From the NCBI GenBank assembly GCA_029168955.1, contig JAPDOI010001420.1, forward strand, positions 1-64,000: a stretch of 64,000 nt of DNA, in the 5' to 3' direction. This document shows positions 11,540-22,650 of this stretch, piece by piece. Numbering within the stretch: the first letter of the stretch is position 1; every line of letters begins with the position of its first letter. Position numbers and translations under genes: made by a program. This stretch comes from Aplectana chamaeleonis (Eukaryota; Nematoda; Chromadorea; Rhabditida; Cosmocercidae). The notes below the pieces were generated by a model. The model did not search any database. It was not told the origin of the DNA and was given only the letters and a program-made list of their open reading frames with translations.

Positions 11540-14500
11540 GGGGGTGTGTATACAAGTCTGTTGGTACCTGCTCGTTGGTGCCCCTGCTTCTACTGAACCC
11601 AGCAGACGTTTGAGTGTACACAGGGAACGTTCGAGCGATATAGCGTGCACAACTATATCGCGAAAGTATCCCGCACATTGCATAAAGGTGTTGCCGTCCG
11701 GCACACTAAGGCCTCTGGTCCATAACACCTTAGGATCCGTACCTAGGGAGTTCATGGAGTCTTTGACCACAAGCCACAATTTCGCCACCCTGAATTGCCG
11801 GTCATTGTCGAGTGATATCCAACAATCTGCGTTGTCCAATCTTCTGAGCTACTTCCATGCACCGTTTGCTGCTTTGCAGGAAACTCGCCTCAAGGATAGA
11901 CCAGTTATCAACGTCGGAGAGTACGTCATATACTGTGGTGACGCTGATGATAGGAGAGTGGGAGGCTGTGCGATAGCTGTAAGGAAGGACTACAATGGTA
12001 TGATCGAGGAATTCGGCTAAACGTCGTGTAGGAATGCATTTGTGCGACTGCGGGATCACAGAGGATTCAATCTGTGGATAGTGAGTGCTCATGCGCCCAC
12101 CGAAACCGCCGAAGACAATTCCAAGGATGCCTTCTACGGGGAACTCAATACGTTGCTAGCCAGGATACCTTGTCAACATGCTGTTGTGGTGGGAATCGAC
12201 GCAAACGCGAAGATGGGACTTGATAAGGAATCCGAAGTACTCGGTAAATGGTTCTACCCAGTGGAGCAAACATCGAACAATGGCTACCGCCTTGTCGACT
12301 TTTGTGAACGCAGTGGTCTGATTATTGTATCGACATTCAAGAGGAATCATCGCCGCCATCAGCTTACGTGGCAGGGACCAACCCAGCTATCTCCAGAAGA
12401 GCAGCGGAAGCGGAAGATGACAACTTTGAAACTACAGCTTGTCTATGTCCTGACGAGGAATAATCCAGTTTCGGACATTCGAAGATCTAGAGCTGTGTGG
12501 GATGTCGCATTCGATTCGGATCACCGTCCAGTTCTGTTGAACTTCACTGCGAGGATTCATAAGAGGAAGCGAGGGGCTAAGCCTCTCCAGAGGATTGATA
12601 CGACAAGTCTCAGGGATGAAGAATGCAGAAGGAAATTCCGACAACGCGTTTCTGTTCATATTGGAGTACGGACTAAGAAGAAACTTTACGACGCGGTCTC
12701 TTTCGTCAAGTGCATCCAGGACGCTTCGAAAGAGGCACTCCCGGTTGTACAGCCTAAGAAAAAGTTCGCCTACGTCTCAGAGGAAACAACATCTACTTAC
12801 AACAGAGTATGTGCTCTCCGAACTGCAGGAAACTTCGTGGAGGAGAAGCGTCTCAGGAGGAAGTTGCGTCGGCAGCTTCAAAATGACCGCGAACGAGAAT
12901 GGACGTGTAGAGCTAAGAAGTTTGAGGAGGCTTGGGAGGAGAAGAATCCGAGGAAAGCCTACACGTTGTTACGACAGTTTAGCGGCAAGATGAAGAGATG
13001 TTCTCCTGTCCTCAAAACTACCAATGGAGTTGCAGTTGGTGATGCGACGCTGCCATTATGGAAGGATTACTTCAGTCCACTACTGAATCGTCCAGCGCCA
13101 TCAGTACCTGAGCTCCCGCATGTTCAGAGAGCACACTACGATGTCAGTGAGGAACCGCCGACTGAGGCTGAAGTTTCGAATTGTGTCCGGAAAATGAAGA
13201 ATGGAAAGGCAGGTGGAGATGACAACATCACTGCTGAAATGCTGAAAGCTCTTCCTCCGTCTGGGATTCGTGAAATGACCAACACCATCCGTGTCATATG
13301 GATGAGCGAAAGGATACCCGATTCGTGGAGACATGCGATCATCGTACCTCTTCACAAAAAGCTATCCGTCACGGATCCTAAGAACTACAGAGGAATCTCT
13401 CTACTTCGTGTCATGTACAAGGTTTTAGAACGTATCATTCTCGAGCGACTCATCAAACATCGTGAGGAAACGACCAGAGAGGAGCAAGCCGGTTTTCGAA
13501 CTGGAAGATCGACCATCGACCAAGTGTTCGTTGTGAGAAGAGTAATCGAATCATGGAAGCGGTATTCTAAGCCATTACAGCTTGCTTTTTTGGACTTTGA
13601 AGCCGCATTCGACTCTCCTCATCGTGATCGATTGCTCAACGCTCTGCGAGCCGATGGAGCCCCGGAAAAGTATGTTCGACTAATCGAGGACATGAACAAA
13701 GGAACAACAGCAGCAGTTCGTACGCCTGTCGGGTTTACGTCAGCTTTCGAGGTGAGAACAGGAGTAAGGCAGGGAGCTGTAGCAGGACCTTTTCTATTCA
13801 ACTTTGCCGTTGATGACATCATGCGTAGAGTTGCAGAACAGTTTCCTGCGGACGTGATCCTAACACCATCAGGGCGCTCCCTTGTCGACCTGGAGTACGC
13901 CGATGACATTGTGTTTTTCGCTGAAAACAACTCAAAACTGCAAAGGATTGTGAACCTCGTTTCGAAGTATGCCGCAGCCTATGGACTTCGTCTTCGTCCG
14001 GACAAATGCAAGCAGATGTGGGTCTCCCAGAGGCCTTCAACGGGAGTTTGTGTGGACGGACAACGTATCGAACTGGTGGACGATTTCTGTTATTTGGGCT
14101 ATTTGCTGAAGAACGATGGTAGTTATGCAGCGGATATTCAACAACGATGTGCGAAAGCTACGTCTGCATTCAATTCTCTAACCAAGTGTTTGTGGTCTAC
14201 CCCCGTTGCGAAGGAAGTCAAGTTGCGCGTCTACTTATCCGCTATTCGCCCTATCATGATGTACGGATCGGAGACGTGGGCAGCACCGAAGACGCAGATG
14301 GAAAGGTTGGATTGCACGGAGAGGAAGCTTTTTAGACGCTTGCTCGGATATTTCTGGCCGCGGATGTGCCACAACGAAGATCTCTACAACGAGATTGACG
14401 CCTTACATCTACGTTTGATACGAGGGAGGTGCCAGCACCTCCCAATGCCATCTCAAGCGGCAACGGAAGGTCGTCTGCGTCTGTTGGGGCATATTTTAAG

Positions 14501-14820
14501 AAGACCGCCAGATCGTCTTGTTCAACACGTTCTAAGGATGCTTCCAAGTCCTGTCTGGAAACGGCCGCCTGGACGTAGGCGAAAGTTTTGGACGGATGTG
14601 GTGAAGGAGGATTTGAAATCACTCGGCATTGAAAGGCAATTCAGGCGCGATGTTTTACTTCGCAGGAAGTGGAATAGTGATCAATGGATGGATTGTGTTC
14701 AAATTGTGGCTGAGGACCGTGACAAATGGACACGGCTGACTACTAGGACGGCACACCTCGGTGAAGATGCGGAATGACCGCGTCAGGCGAAAGCCAACCG
14801 ATTAAGTCAAGTAAGTCAAG
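11540..14820 (+). mobile_element. Full-length RTE-type non-LTR retrotransposon, copy 2
   Basis: This 3.28 kb element is flanked by the direct repeat ATGTAGCTA at 11531-11539 and 14821-14829, a target-site duplication. It starts GGGGGTGTGTATACAAG, has about 210 bp of 5' leader, one long coding region, and a very short 3' tail ending in TAAGTCAAGTAAGTCAAG. Short 3' tails ending in small tandem repeats, with no long poly(A), are typical of RTE. The perfect duplication and near-intact coding region point to recent insertion. Copy 1 at 1-3146 helps define the 5' end. Confidence 0.92.
11754..14777 (+). CDS. RTE endonuclease-reverse transcriptase with one in-frame stop
   Basis: The frame would encode 1007 residues from the ATG at 11754, and it is open upstream to the element start. 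A single TAA at codon 89 (12018-12020) interrupts it. Copy 1 has a serine codon (TCA) there, so this is one nonsense change. After the stop the frame is open for more than 900 codons. APE endonuclease motifs are LNCRSL, LQETRLKD, SAHAPTE, GIDANAKMG (about 148) and FDSDHRPV (D256, H257). Reverse-transcriptase motifs are PKNYRGISLL, LDFEAAFD (D614), GVRQGAVAGPFLFN and YADD (715-718; bases 13896-13907), then FCYLGYLL. A basic C-terminal tail includes RPPGRRRKFWTDVV. The enzyme nicks the target and primes cDNA synthesis. All catalytic residues I can identify are present, but the stop cuts the endonuclease domain. Confidence 0.93.
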
Positions 14821-14829
14821 ATGTAGCTA

Positions 14830-15130
14830 ATCCATCTCACTAGGCTGTTGTTTCTATGGAAAGGAGAACGAAGCTGGAAGCTCAAGTTAGGCCAGGGGTG
14901 ATTTTATAACTTAAAAATATAGTGTAACATTTCCCAAACACTCTTAGCTGTGAGACAAATCGCAAATTGTCGCGACATGTGCTTCACTGCACCCCGAGTC
15001 TGCTTTATCCATCGTGAAGCATCGCTCGTCATGAATTGTGAGGTGCCGCTAGCCCAAAACTACTAAACCAGTGGACTTACGCAGCACTTACGCAACTACG
15101 GAAATAGAATGGTGTGGCCCAGATTAGTAC
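14830..15130. other. Unassigned DNA
   Basis: Short intergenic stretch between the RTE target duplication and the foldback MITE. No gene or element end is recognised. Confidence 0.35.
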
Positions 15131-15427
15131 GCCTACGCATTTTGAAGTGTCAAAAACGACCCACAATGCCGCTACACGAGTAAGAAGTTGGCCCCGCCCT
15201 GTATTTTCATGCCCCCTGTATTTGCTCTTTTCATGTAACGCGTGGTTTCTGGGTCATATTCACCGTCGGTACTGCTGGTAGGTAGCCCACTGACGGCGAA
15301 GATGGCCCAGCAACCCTGCTTTGGAGGAAAAGGGCAAATACAGGGGGCGTGAAAATACAGGGCGGGGCTAACTTCTAGCTTATGTAGCGGCTTTGTGGGT
15401 CATTTTTGACACTTCAAAATGCGTAGG
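15131..15427. repeat. Foldback MITE with ~100-bp arms
   Basis: The left arm (15131-15231) and right arm (15328-15427) are inverted copies. They share CCTACGCATTTTGAAGTGTC at the outside and CCTGTATTTGCTCTTTT at the inside, separated by a ~95 bp loop. The arms match over almost their whole length with a few substitutions. The loop holds a smaller inverted pair, CACCGTCGGTACTG and CCACTGACGGCGAAG. There is no coding content, so this is a non-autonomous element. Confidence 0.85.
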
Positions 15428-15500
15428 CATTATGTTGTAAGCAATACGGTTCGATTCACATTGTTATCCCAACCACGTTTACGAGCGTGTATGCTGCCTT

Positions 15501-15548
15501 TAAAGGCAGTGTTCACGATAAGAAAACGCATTAAAGTTTTTGATGTTT
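15501..15548 (+). mobile_element. TTAA-type MITE, left part (split by the Penelope-like array)
   Basis: The left terminus TTTAAAGGCAGTGTTCACGA is followed by ~30 bp ending in the target duplication TTTTTGATGTTT. Its other half starts at 25608, after the 10 kb Penelope-like array. A related MITE at 55632-56236 has GTTTTTGATGTTTTC at the same distance from its end, which shows what the uninterrupted element looked like. Confidence 0.8.
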
Positions 15549-15865
15549 CCACGTTTGACTCTCGATGAACCTCGGCATCAGAATATAGCTGGTACTTTGA
15601 TTTTAGCCGGCACGAGGTAGTATGATGTTTATTAGCAGACTAACGTTTCGGCGGTCTCGCCCTCTTCGGAGTCTGAAAAAGGTCGAATCTACGTGTAAAA
15701 ATACTCGGTCAAACGTGGTTTACCCTACTAAAATTCAAGACAAAATTTCCAAACAAATAACCGAGACAGATGAGACTGAGTGGCATACCTTCTCAAAGTC
15801 TGTAGAGCATCAGGCCATCAGTAGAGCACGACGGGGTACCGAGATGTCAGAAAGCAGCACCCATA
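15549..15865 (-). repeat. PLE terminal repeat (pLTR), copy A
   Basis: Inverted copy of the sequence that follows the stop codon in copies B, C and D. It includes the AGTCTGCTAATAAACATC region and the GAGGGCGAGACCGCCGAAAC hairpin motif. On the minus strand it extends ~30 bp past the point where D ends, into the first codons of the ORF (ATGCCGAGGTTC, start codon at 15576-15578). Confidence 0.85.
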
Positions 15866-18250
15866 TCAGAAGGCTAGTCTGATGTAGGGCTGCAGTTCCC
15901 GCGTGATATTTATACCCTCATCCTTCCGGTTGACCTTGGGGTCTCTCGCGTTGATCCAGAATGCCTCGAGCGCTTTTCGCGCACTTGTTTTGGCCTCCCG
16001 CGCTAGTGTCTCCACTCGCACCTCAAAATCGTCCCCGCCATGGCAATTAACCCTGTGGCAGCCCAGCGCTGTGCTAACTCGCGACCTTTCCTTCCCATCC
16101 AAGTGCTCTTTGATCCTCACATGCAGTGGGCGGGCCGTTTCGCCGATATATTCTGGCCACAGCTCTGACATGTGATCAGATAAATAACCCCAGAAGCAAT
16201 ACAGTCACCATCTCTGCCCGATGGGCAAATGACGCACTGTGGCGTGACGCATGCGCGATCATACTGACGATTCCGCACTAATTGCCGTTTTAAATTATTG
16301 GGCGGGATGGCCACCAGAGATACAGAGTTTTCCAATCCCGCTCCTCGAAGGCATTTTCTGACAGCGCGGCTCACCTCATCGGTTATGAATGGCATTACGA
16401 AGGGAACTTTGTCGCTTGGTGGCAAATTAGGACTTCGCTGACCTTCTTGGGAGTTCCGCGACCTGCGCGCTGGTGATCCATAGCCATTGATAGTAGCTAT
16501 TTGACAAGCTAGGCTTTTTGACGCCTCGCGCTCTTCCTCTCCAGAACACACATTTATAGCGGTGCGAAACATGTTTCTGACAACCGCCAGCTTTGTCTGA
16601 GTGGGATGCGCGGACCGCCAGTGGACCAGAATATTTTTGTTCGAAGGTTTGCGGTACCACTTTGTGACTTTTTCTGCCATTTGCCAGATGAATCTGGACA
16701 TTCAAGAAAGGCAGCCAGCTTCCCTGACGGTTTTTCCGGGTCAGTTTTATGTGTGGAGACTGGCTGTTCATTAGAACGAAACACGTGTCCATCTCTTCCT
16801 GCGTGGAGCAAATTATGAGACAGTCATCAATGTATCGCCTATAAAACAAGGGGAAAGATTCGAGCACAGGTGCTTCGATTTTGGACATGAAGGCGATGGC
16901 AAGCGTTGGTGCCAGCCGCTGCCCCATCGCCAGTCCCCGCAACTGAGCAAAGTATTTACCTGCCCATTTGAAAACATTGCAACAGAGGCATTCCTTAAGA
17001 AGAACCATTAGGCTGCTTACTGAGAAACCATGCATGTTTATACTGCTTTGATGTTCATTTAGAAGCTCTAAGACTGCTTCCATTGCTGCGTCGTTGCTTA
17101 CGTTGGTGTATTTACAGCGCTGAAAACATCAAAGGATTCCATTCCACAGTTGCTGGTGATTTGCGCACGCCGGAAATGGTCTAAAAAGGCTTGCGTGTTG
17201 GGTAAATGCGCCGGTATAAATGGAAGAAGTTGGGTGAGCACTGCGCTGACAAACCAAGCGATTCGGTCCGTGGGACCACCCACGCAGCTAATTATGGGCC
17301 TGGCCTTAACTGCGGTCGGATCAATTTGTGTGAGGTCCTCCGTTGTCCCGAATTTGTGGGTTTTGATAAGCAGGTACAATACGGGACAAGTTGGAGCCTC
17401 AATTTTCAGGCGCGTGATTATCGTCTGAGCTAGCCCAGCCGATTTTGCTTCCACAATCCAAGACCTGTTAAGCTTGCGGTGTTGCGACTTGAACTCTTTT
17501 TCGGAAGATATCCGGTAGACTGACGTGTCCGAGAGGTGGATCTCGGTTATCGCCACATCCAAGTCGTGGGGAATCACCACAAACTCTCCTCCTTTGTCAC
17601 TTACGGACAGCCGTATGGTATTGGAAGCCACAAGTTCGCGCACTTCTTTTAGACCCGAAATTTGTGAGTGATTTAGGTTTTTAGGGATTTTTCCTGCCTG
17701 GAATCGCTTGAGAACCCTGAACACTTCGTCGGCAAAGAGGCGGAAATTTATGTCGGCGCGTGCATTTGGTTCCTGTTGCTTGAAATACGTTGGGGGAAAC
17801 GGGATGGTGGGAAATGTGCGAATCTGCCCCGCGCTAGCTGACCCACAGTCTATTCTAGCCCTATAACGAAGCCGATCCTGAAGTTCGTGGAGGCCGCAGA
17901 TGACCTTGCGCATGACATGAGTAGAAATGCTCTGAGACGGTGAAAAACTTGGACCAAGCTGTAAAACTGCGAGTGCGTTTTCAGAAACAGGGTATTTCCC
18001 AGCACGGTAACCCTTGGTTTTTCTGACGACGGTACGCTACTGACACCTTGATGAACCGAACTTTGATCCGATACAACACTACGAACCCCATTTTCTCGGC
18101 CATTGGCTGTACACAAAATGTCGTTGAATTTCTTTTGTAGAGATACCCTGACCTTAGACCGGATACGATCACAAATAGACTTTGACCCCTCCACTATCCT
18201 CCTCCAAAGACGCCCCTCCAAAAATTTTATACAATTTTGTTCTTTCGAAC
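15866..18250 (-). pseudogene. PLE reverse transcriptase-GIY-YIG nuclease, copy A (N-terminally truncated, frameshifted)
   Basis: The coding remnant reads from about 18250 down to a stop at 15866. Frame pieces are 17850-18221, 17098-17913 (ARPIISCVGGPTDRIAW), 16427-17083 (GLAMGQRLAPTLA and RYIDDCLIICS, the reverse-transcriptase B and catalytic YIDD motifs), 16117-16701 (CVTPQCVICPSGRDGDC zinc-like knot) and 15866-16171 (EYIGETARPLHVRIKEH, the YIG half and catalytic Arg of GIY-YIG). Four frame changes separate them. One is a missing base in the run before the YIG motif at ~16150, and another is an extra A at ~16675. The N-terminal ~95 codons are absent. The gene cannot work as it stands. Confidence 0.88.
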
Positions 18251-18271
18251 TAGCTGACCCACAGTCTGACC
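18251..18271. other. Junction between inverted PLE copy A and direct copy B
   Basis: Twenty-one bases lie between copy A, which stops at the TTCGAAAG region, and copy B, which starts at GGGCAGGTAAATAC. They contain AGCTGACCCACAGTCT. This is the inverse of an internal PLE segment (positions 23352-23367 in copy D), so a third short template piece is spliced in. Template jumping during target-primed reverse transcription would produce this. Confidence 0.7.
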
Positions 18272-19374
18272 AAGGGCAGGTAAATACTTTGCTCAGTTGC
18301 GGGGACTGGCGATGGGGCAGCGGCTGGCACCAACGCTTGCCATCGCCTTCATGTCCAAAATCGAAGCACCTGTGCTCGAATCTTTCCCCTTGTTTTATAG
18401 GCGATACATTGATGACTGTCTCATAATTTGCTCCACGCAGGAAGAGATGGACACGTGTTTCGTTCTAATGAACAGCCAGTCTCCACACATAAAACTGACC
18501 CGGGAAAAACCGTCGGGAAGCTGGCTGCCTTTCTTGAATGTCCAGATTCAACTGGCAAATGGCAGAAAAGTCACAAAGTGGTACCGCAAACCTTCGAACA
18601 AAAATATTCTGGTCCACTGGCGGTCCGCGCATCCCACTCAGACAAAGCTGGCGGTTGTCAGAAACATGTTTCGCACCGCTATAAATGTGTGTTCTGGAGA
18701 GGAAGAGCGCGAGGCGTCAAAAAGCCTAGCTTGTCAAATAGCTACTATCAATGGCTATGGATCACCAGCGCGCAGGTCGCGGAACTCCCAAGAAGGTCAG
18801 CGAAGTCCTAATTTGCCACCAAGCGACAAAGTTCCCTTCGTAATGCCATTCATAACCGATGAGGTGAGCCGCGCTGTCAGAAAATGCCTTCGAGGAGCGG
18901 GATTGGAAAACTCTGTATCTCTGGTGGCCATCCCGCCCAATAATTTAAAACGGCAATTAGTGCGGAATCGTCAGTATGATCGCGCATGCGTCACGCCACA
19001 GTGCGTCATTTGCCCATCGGGCAGAGATGGTGACTGTATTGCTTCTGGGGTTATTTATCTGATCACATGTCAGAGCTGTGGCCAGGAATATATCGGCGAA
19101 ACAGCCCGCCCACTGCATGTGAGGATCAAAGAGGCACTTGGATGGGAAGGAAAGGTCGCGAGTTAGCACAGCGCTGGGCTGCCACAGGGTTAATTGCCAT
19201 GGCGGGGGACGATTTTGAGGTGCAGTGGAGACACTAGCGCGGGAGGCCAAAACAAGTGCGCGAAAAGCGCTCGAGGCATTCTGGATCAACGCGAGAGACC
19301 CCAAGGTCAACCGGAAGGATGAGGGTATAAATATCACGCGGGAACTGCAGCCCTACATCAGACTAGCCTTCTGA
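18272..19374 (+). pseudogene. PLE reverse transcriptase-GIY-YIG nuclease, copy B (3' half)
   Basis: It begins within reverse-transcriptase motif B and keeps one long frame (18297-19166) with GLAMGQRLAPTLAIAFM, RRYIDDCLIICS, the Cys-rich CVTPQCVICPSGRDGDC and VIYLITCQSCGQEYIGETA. Nothing upstream of motif B is present, including catalytic motif A (DVSALYTNV). An extra G in AAAGAGGCACTTGG shifts the frame just after the catalytic Arg (about 19130), so the Glu and Asn motifs of GIY-YIG (LEAFWINARDPKVNRKD) are read only in another frame. No function is expected. Confidence 0.87.
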
Positions 19375-19662
19375 TATGGGTGCTGCTTTCTGACATCTCG
19401 GTACCCCGTCGTGCTCTACTGATGGCCTGATGCTCTACAGACTTTGAGAAGGTATGCCACTCAGTCTCATCTGTCTCGGTTATTTGTTTGGAAATTTTGT
19501 CTTGAATTTTAGTAGGGTAAACCACGTTTGACCGAGTATTTTTACACGTAGAATTCGACCTTTTTCAGACTCCGAAGAGGGCGAGACCGCCGAAACGTTA
19601 GTCTGCTAATAAACATCATACTACCTCGTGCCGGCTAAAATCAAAGTACCAGCTATATTCTG
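19375..19662 (+). repeat. PLE terminal repeat between copies B and C
   Basis: This is the non-coding joint: the 3' tail of B runs directly into the 5' end of C. It includes AGTCTGCTAATAAACATC, CCTCGTGCCGGC and AAATCAAAGTACCAGC before the ATG of copy C. The joint continues into coding sequence without a boundary, as expected for tandem PLE units with a shared pLTR. Confidence 0.83.
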
Positions 19663-22361
19663 ATGCCGAGGTTCATCGAGAGTCAAACGTGGAGATTATT
19701 GAGCAATGTACCAGCGAAATTCCAACGACTCGTACAAGAAACTTTGTCTCTCCGACAAAAGATCGTCATGGCGAGGCAATCTGTCCACTTCCTCCGCCGA
19801 TGTCTGACCAACAACGTCATCCCGAACTTCATCTCGAAAAAGAATCTACGTGACGTTTGCGGAAGACCGAAAAGCGACCCTAAAGTACGCAAAGATCGAG
19901 CTGCAGCTTCTTCGCATCGCACTCCGTGATAAACAGGATCATTTGTTTGCTATGTTGAATAGATGTAGTTCAGAAAGAACAAAATTGTATAAAATTTTTG
20001 GAGGGGCGTCTTTGGAGGAGGATAAGTGGAGGGGTCCAAAGTCTATTTGTGATCGTATCCGGTCTAAGGTCAGGGTATCTCTACAAAAGAAATTCAAGGA
20101 CATTTTGTGTACAGCCAATGGCCGAGAAAATGGGGTTCGTAGTGTTGTATCGGATCAAAGTTCGGTTCATAAAGGTGTCAGTAGCGTACCGTCGTCAGAA
20201 AAACCAAGGGTTACCGTGCTGGGAAATACCCTGTTTCTGAAAACGCACTCGCAGTTTTACAGCTTGGTCCATGTTTTTCACCGTCTCAGAGCATTTCTAC
20301 TCATGTCATGCGCAAGGTCATCTGCGGCCTCCACGAACTTCAGGATCGGCTTCGTTATAGGGCTAGAAATAGACTGTGGGTCAGCTAGCGCGGGGCAGAT
20401 TCGCACATTTCCCACCATCCCGTTTCCCCAACGTATTTCAAGCAACTTAGGAACCAAATGCACGCGCCGACATAAATTTCCGCCTCTTTTGCCGACGAAG
20501 TGTTCAGGGTTCTCAAGCGATTCCAGGCAGGAAAAATCCTAAAAACCTAAATCGCACTCACAAATTTCGGGTCTAAAAAGAAGTGCGCGAACTTGTGGCT
20601 TCCAATACCATACGGCTGTCCGTAAGTGACAAAGGAGGAGAGTTTGTGGTGATTCCCCACGACTTGGATGTGGCGATAACCGAGATCCACCTCTCGGACA
20701 CGTCAGTCTACCGGATATCTTCCGAAAAAGAGTTCAAGTCGCAACACCGCAAGCTTAACAGGTCTTGCATTGTGGAAGCAAAATCGGCTGGGCTAGCTCA
20801 GACGATAATCACGCGCCTGAAAATTGAGGGCTCCAACTTGTCCCGTATTGTACCTGCTTATCAAAACCCATAAATTCAGGACAACGGAGGACCTCACACA
20901 AATTGATCCGACCGCAGTTAAGGCCAGGCCCATAATTAGCTGCGTGGGTGGTCCCACGGACCGAATCAGCTTGGTTTGTCAGCGCAGTGCTCACCCAACT
21001 TCTTCCATTTATACCGGCGCATTTACCCAACACGCAAGCCTTTTTAGACCATTTCCGGCGTGCGCAAATCACCAGCAACTGTGTAATGGAATCCTTTGAT
21101 GTTTCAGCGCTGTACACCAACGTAAGCAACGACGCAGCAATGGAAGCAGTCTTAGAGCTTCTAAATGAACATCAAAGCAGTATAAACATGCATGGTTTCT
21201 CAGTAAGCAGCCTAATGGTTCTTCTTAAGGAATGCCTCTGTTGCAATGTTTTCAAATGGGCAGGTAAATACTTTGCTCAGTTGCGGGGACTGGCGATGGG
21301 GCAGCGGCTGGCACCAACGCTTGCCATCGCCTTCATGTCCAAAATCGAAGCACCTGTGCTCGAATCTTTCCCCTTGTTTTATAGGCGATACATTGATGAC
21401 TGTCTCATAATTTGCTCCACGCAGGAAGAGATGGACACGTGTTTCTGTTCTAATGAACAGCCAGTCTCCACACATAAAACTGACCCGGGAAAAACCGTCA
21501 GGAAGCTGGCTGCCTTTCTTGAATGTCCAGATTCAACTGGCAAATGGCAGAAAAAGTCACAAAGTGGTACCGCAAACCTTCGAACAAAAATATTCTGGTC
21601 CACTGGCGGTCCGCGCATCCCACTCAGACAAAGCTGGCGGTTGTCAGAAACATGTTTCGCAATCGCTATAAATGTGTTCTGGAGAGGAAGAGCGCGAGGC
21701 GTTAAAAAGCCTAGCTTGTCAAATAGCTACTATCAATGGCTATGGATCACCAGCGCGCAGGTCGCGGAACTCCCAAGAAGGTCAGCGAAGTCCTAATTTG
21801 CCACCAAGCGACAAAGTTCCCCTTCGTAATGCCATTCATAACCGATGAGGTGACCCGCCCTGTCAGAAAATGCCTTCGAGGAGCGGGATTGGAAAACTCT
21901 GTATCTCTGGTGGCCATCCCGCCCAATAATTTAAAACGGCAATTAGTGCGGAATCGTCAGTATGATCGCGCATGCGTCACGCCACAGTGCGTCATTTGCC
22001 ACATCGGGCAGAGATGGTGACTGTATTGCTTCTGGGGTTATTTATCTGATCACATGTCAGAGCTGTGTGCCAGGAATATATCGGCGAAACAGCCCGCCCA
22101 CTGCATGTGAGGATCAAAGAGCACTTGGATGGGAAGGAAAGGTCGCGAGTTAGCACAGCGCTGGGCTGCCACAGGGTTAATTGCCATGGCGGGGACGATT
22201 TTGAGGTGCGAGTGGAGACACTGGCGCGGGAGGCCAAAACAAGTGCGCGAAAAGCGCTCGAGGCATTCTGGATCAACGCGAGAGACCCCAAGGTCAACCG
22301 GAAGGATGAGGGTATAAATATCACGCGGGAACTGCAGCCCTACATCAGACTAGCCTTCTGA
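19663..22361 (+). pseudogene. PLE reverse transcriptase-GIY-YIG nuclease, copy C (full length, many indels)
   Basis: It runs from the ATG at 19663 (MPRFIESQTWRLLSN) to the stop at 22361 and is collinear with copy D. The N-terminal region is open here (19663-19929), whereas D is shifted. The catalytic motif A region (DVSALYTNVSNDAAM) and motif B/YIDD lie in 20948-21796. The nuclease and C-terminus (EYIGETARPLHVRIKEHLDGK, LEAFWINARDPKVNRKD) lie in 22065-22361. At least eight frame changes occur, mostly single-base gains or losses (GGGCTCC at ~20828, GTGTGCCAGG at ~22070, TTGCCACATCGG at ~21998). Substitutions are few, which is unusual for an old pseudogene. Confidence 0.88.
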
Positions 22362-22650
22362 TATGGGTGCTGCTTTCTGATATCTCGGTACCCCGTCGTG
22401 CCTCTACTGATGGCCTGATGCTCTACAGACTTTGAGAAGGTATGCCACTCAGTCTCATCTATTTCAGTTATTTGTTTGAAAATTTTGCCTTCAGTTCTAG
22501 TAGGGTAAAACCACGTTTGACCGAGTATTTTTACACGTAGATTCGACCTTTTTCAGACTCCGAAGAGGGCGAGACCGCCGAAACGTTAGTCTGCTAATAA
22601 ACATCATACTACCTCGTGCCGGCTAAAATCAAAGTACCAGCTATATTCTG
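22362..22650 (+). repeat. PLE terminal repeat between copies C and D
   Basis: Same joint as 19375-19662, with small differences (CTATTTCAGTTATTTG against CTGTCTCGGTTATTTG in the other copies). It ends at the ATG of copy D. Confidence 0.83.
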
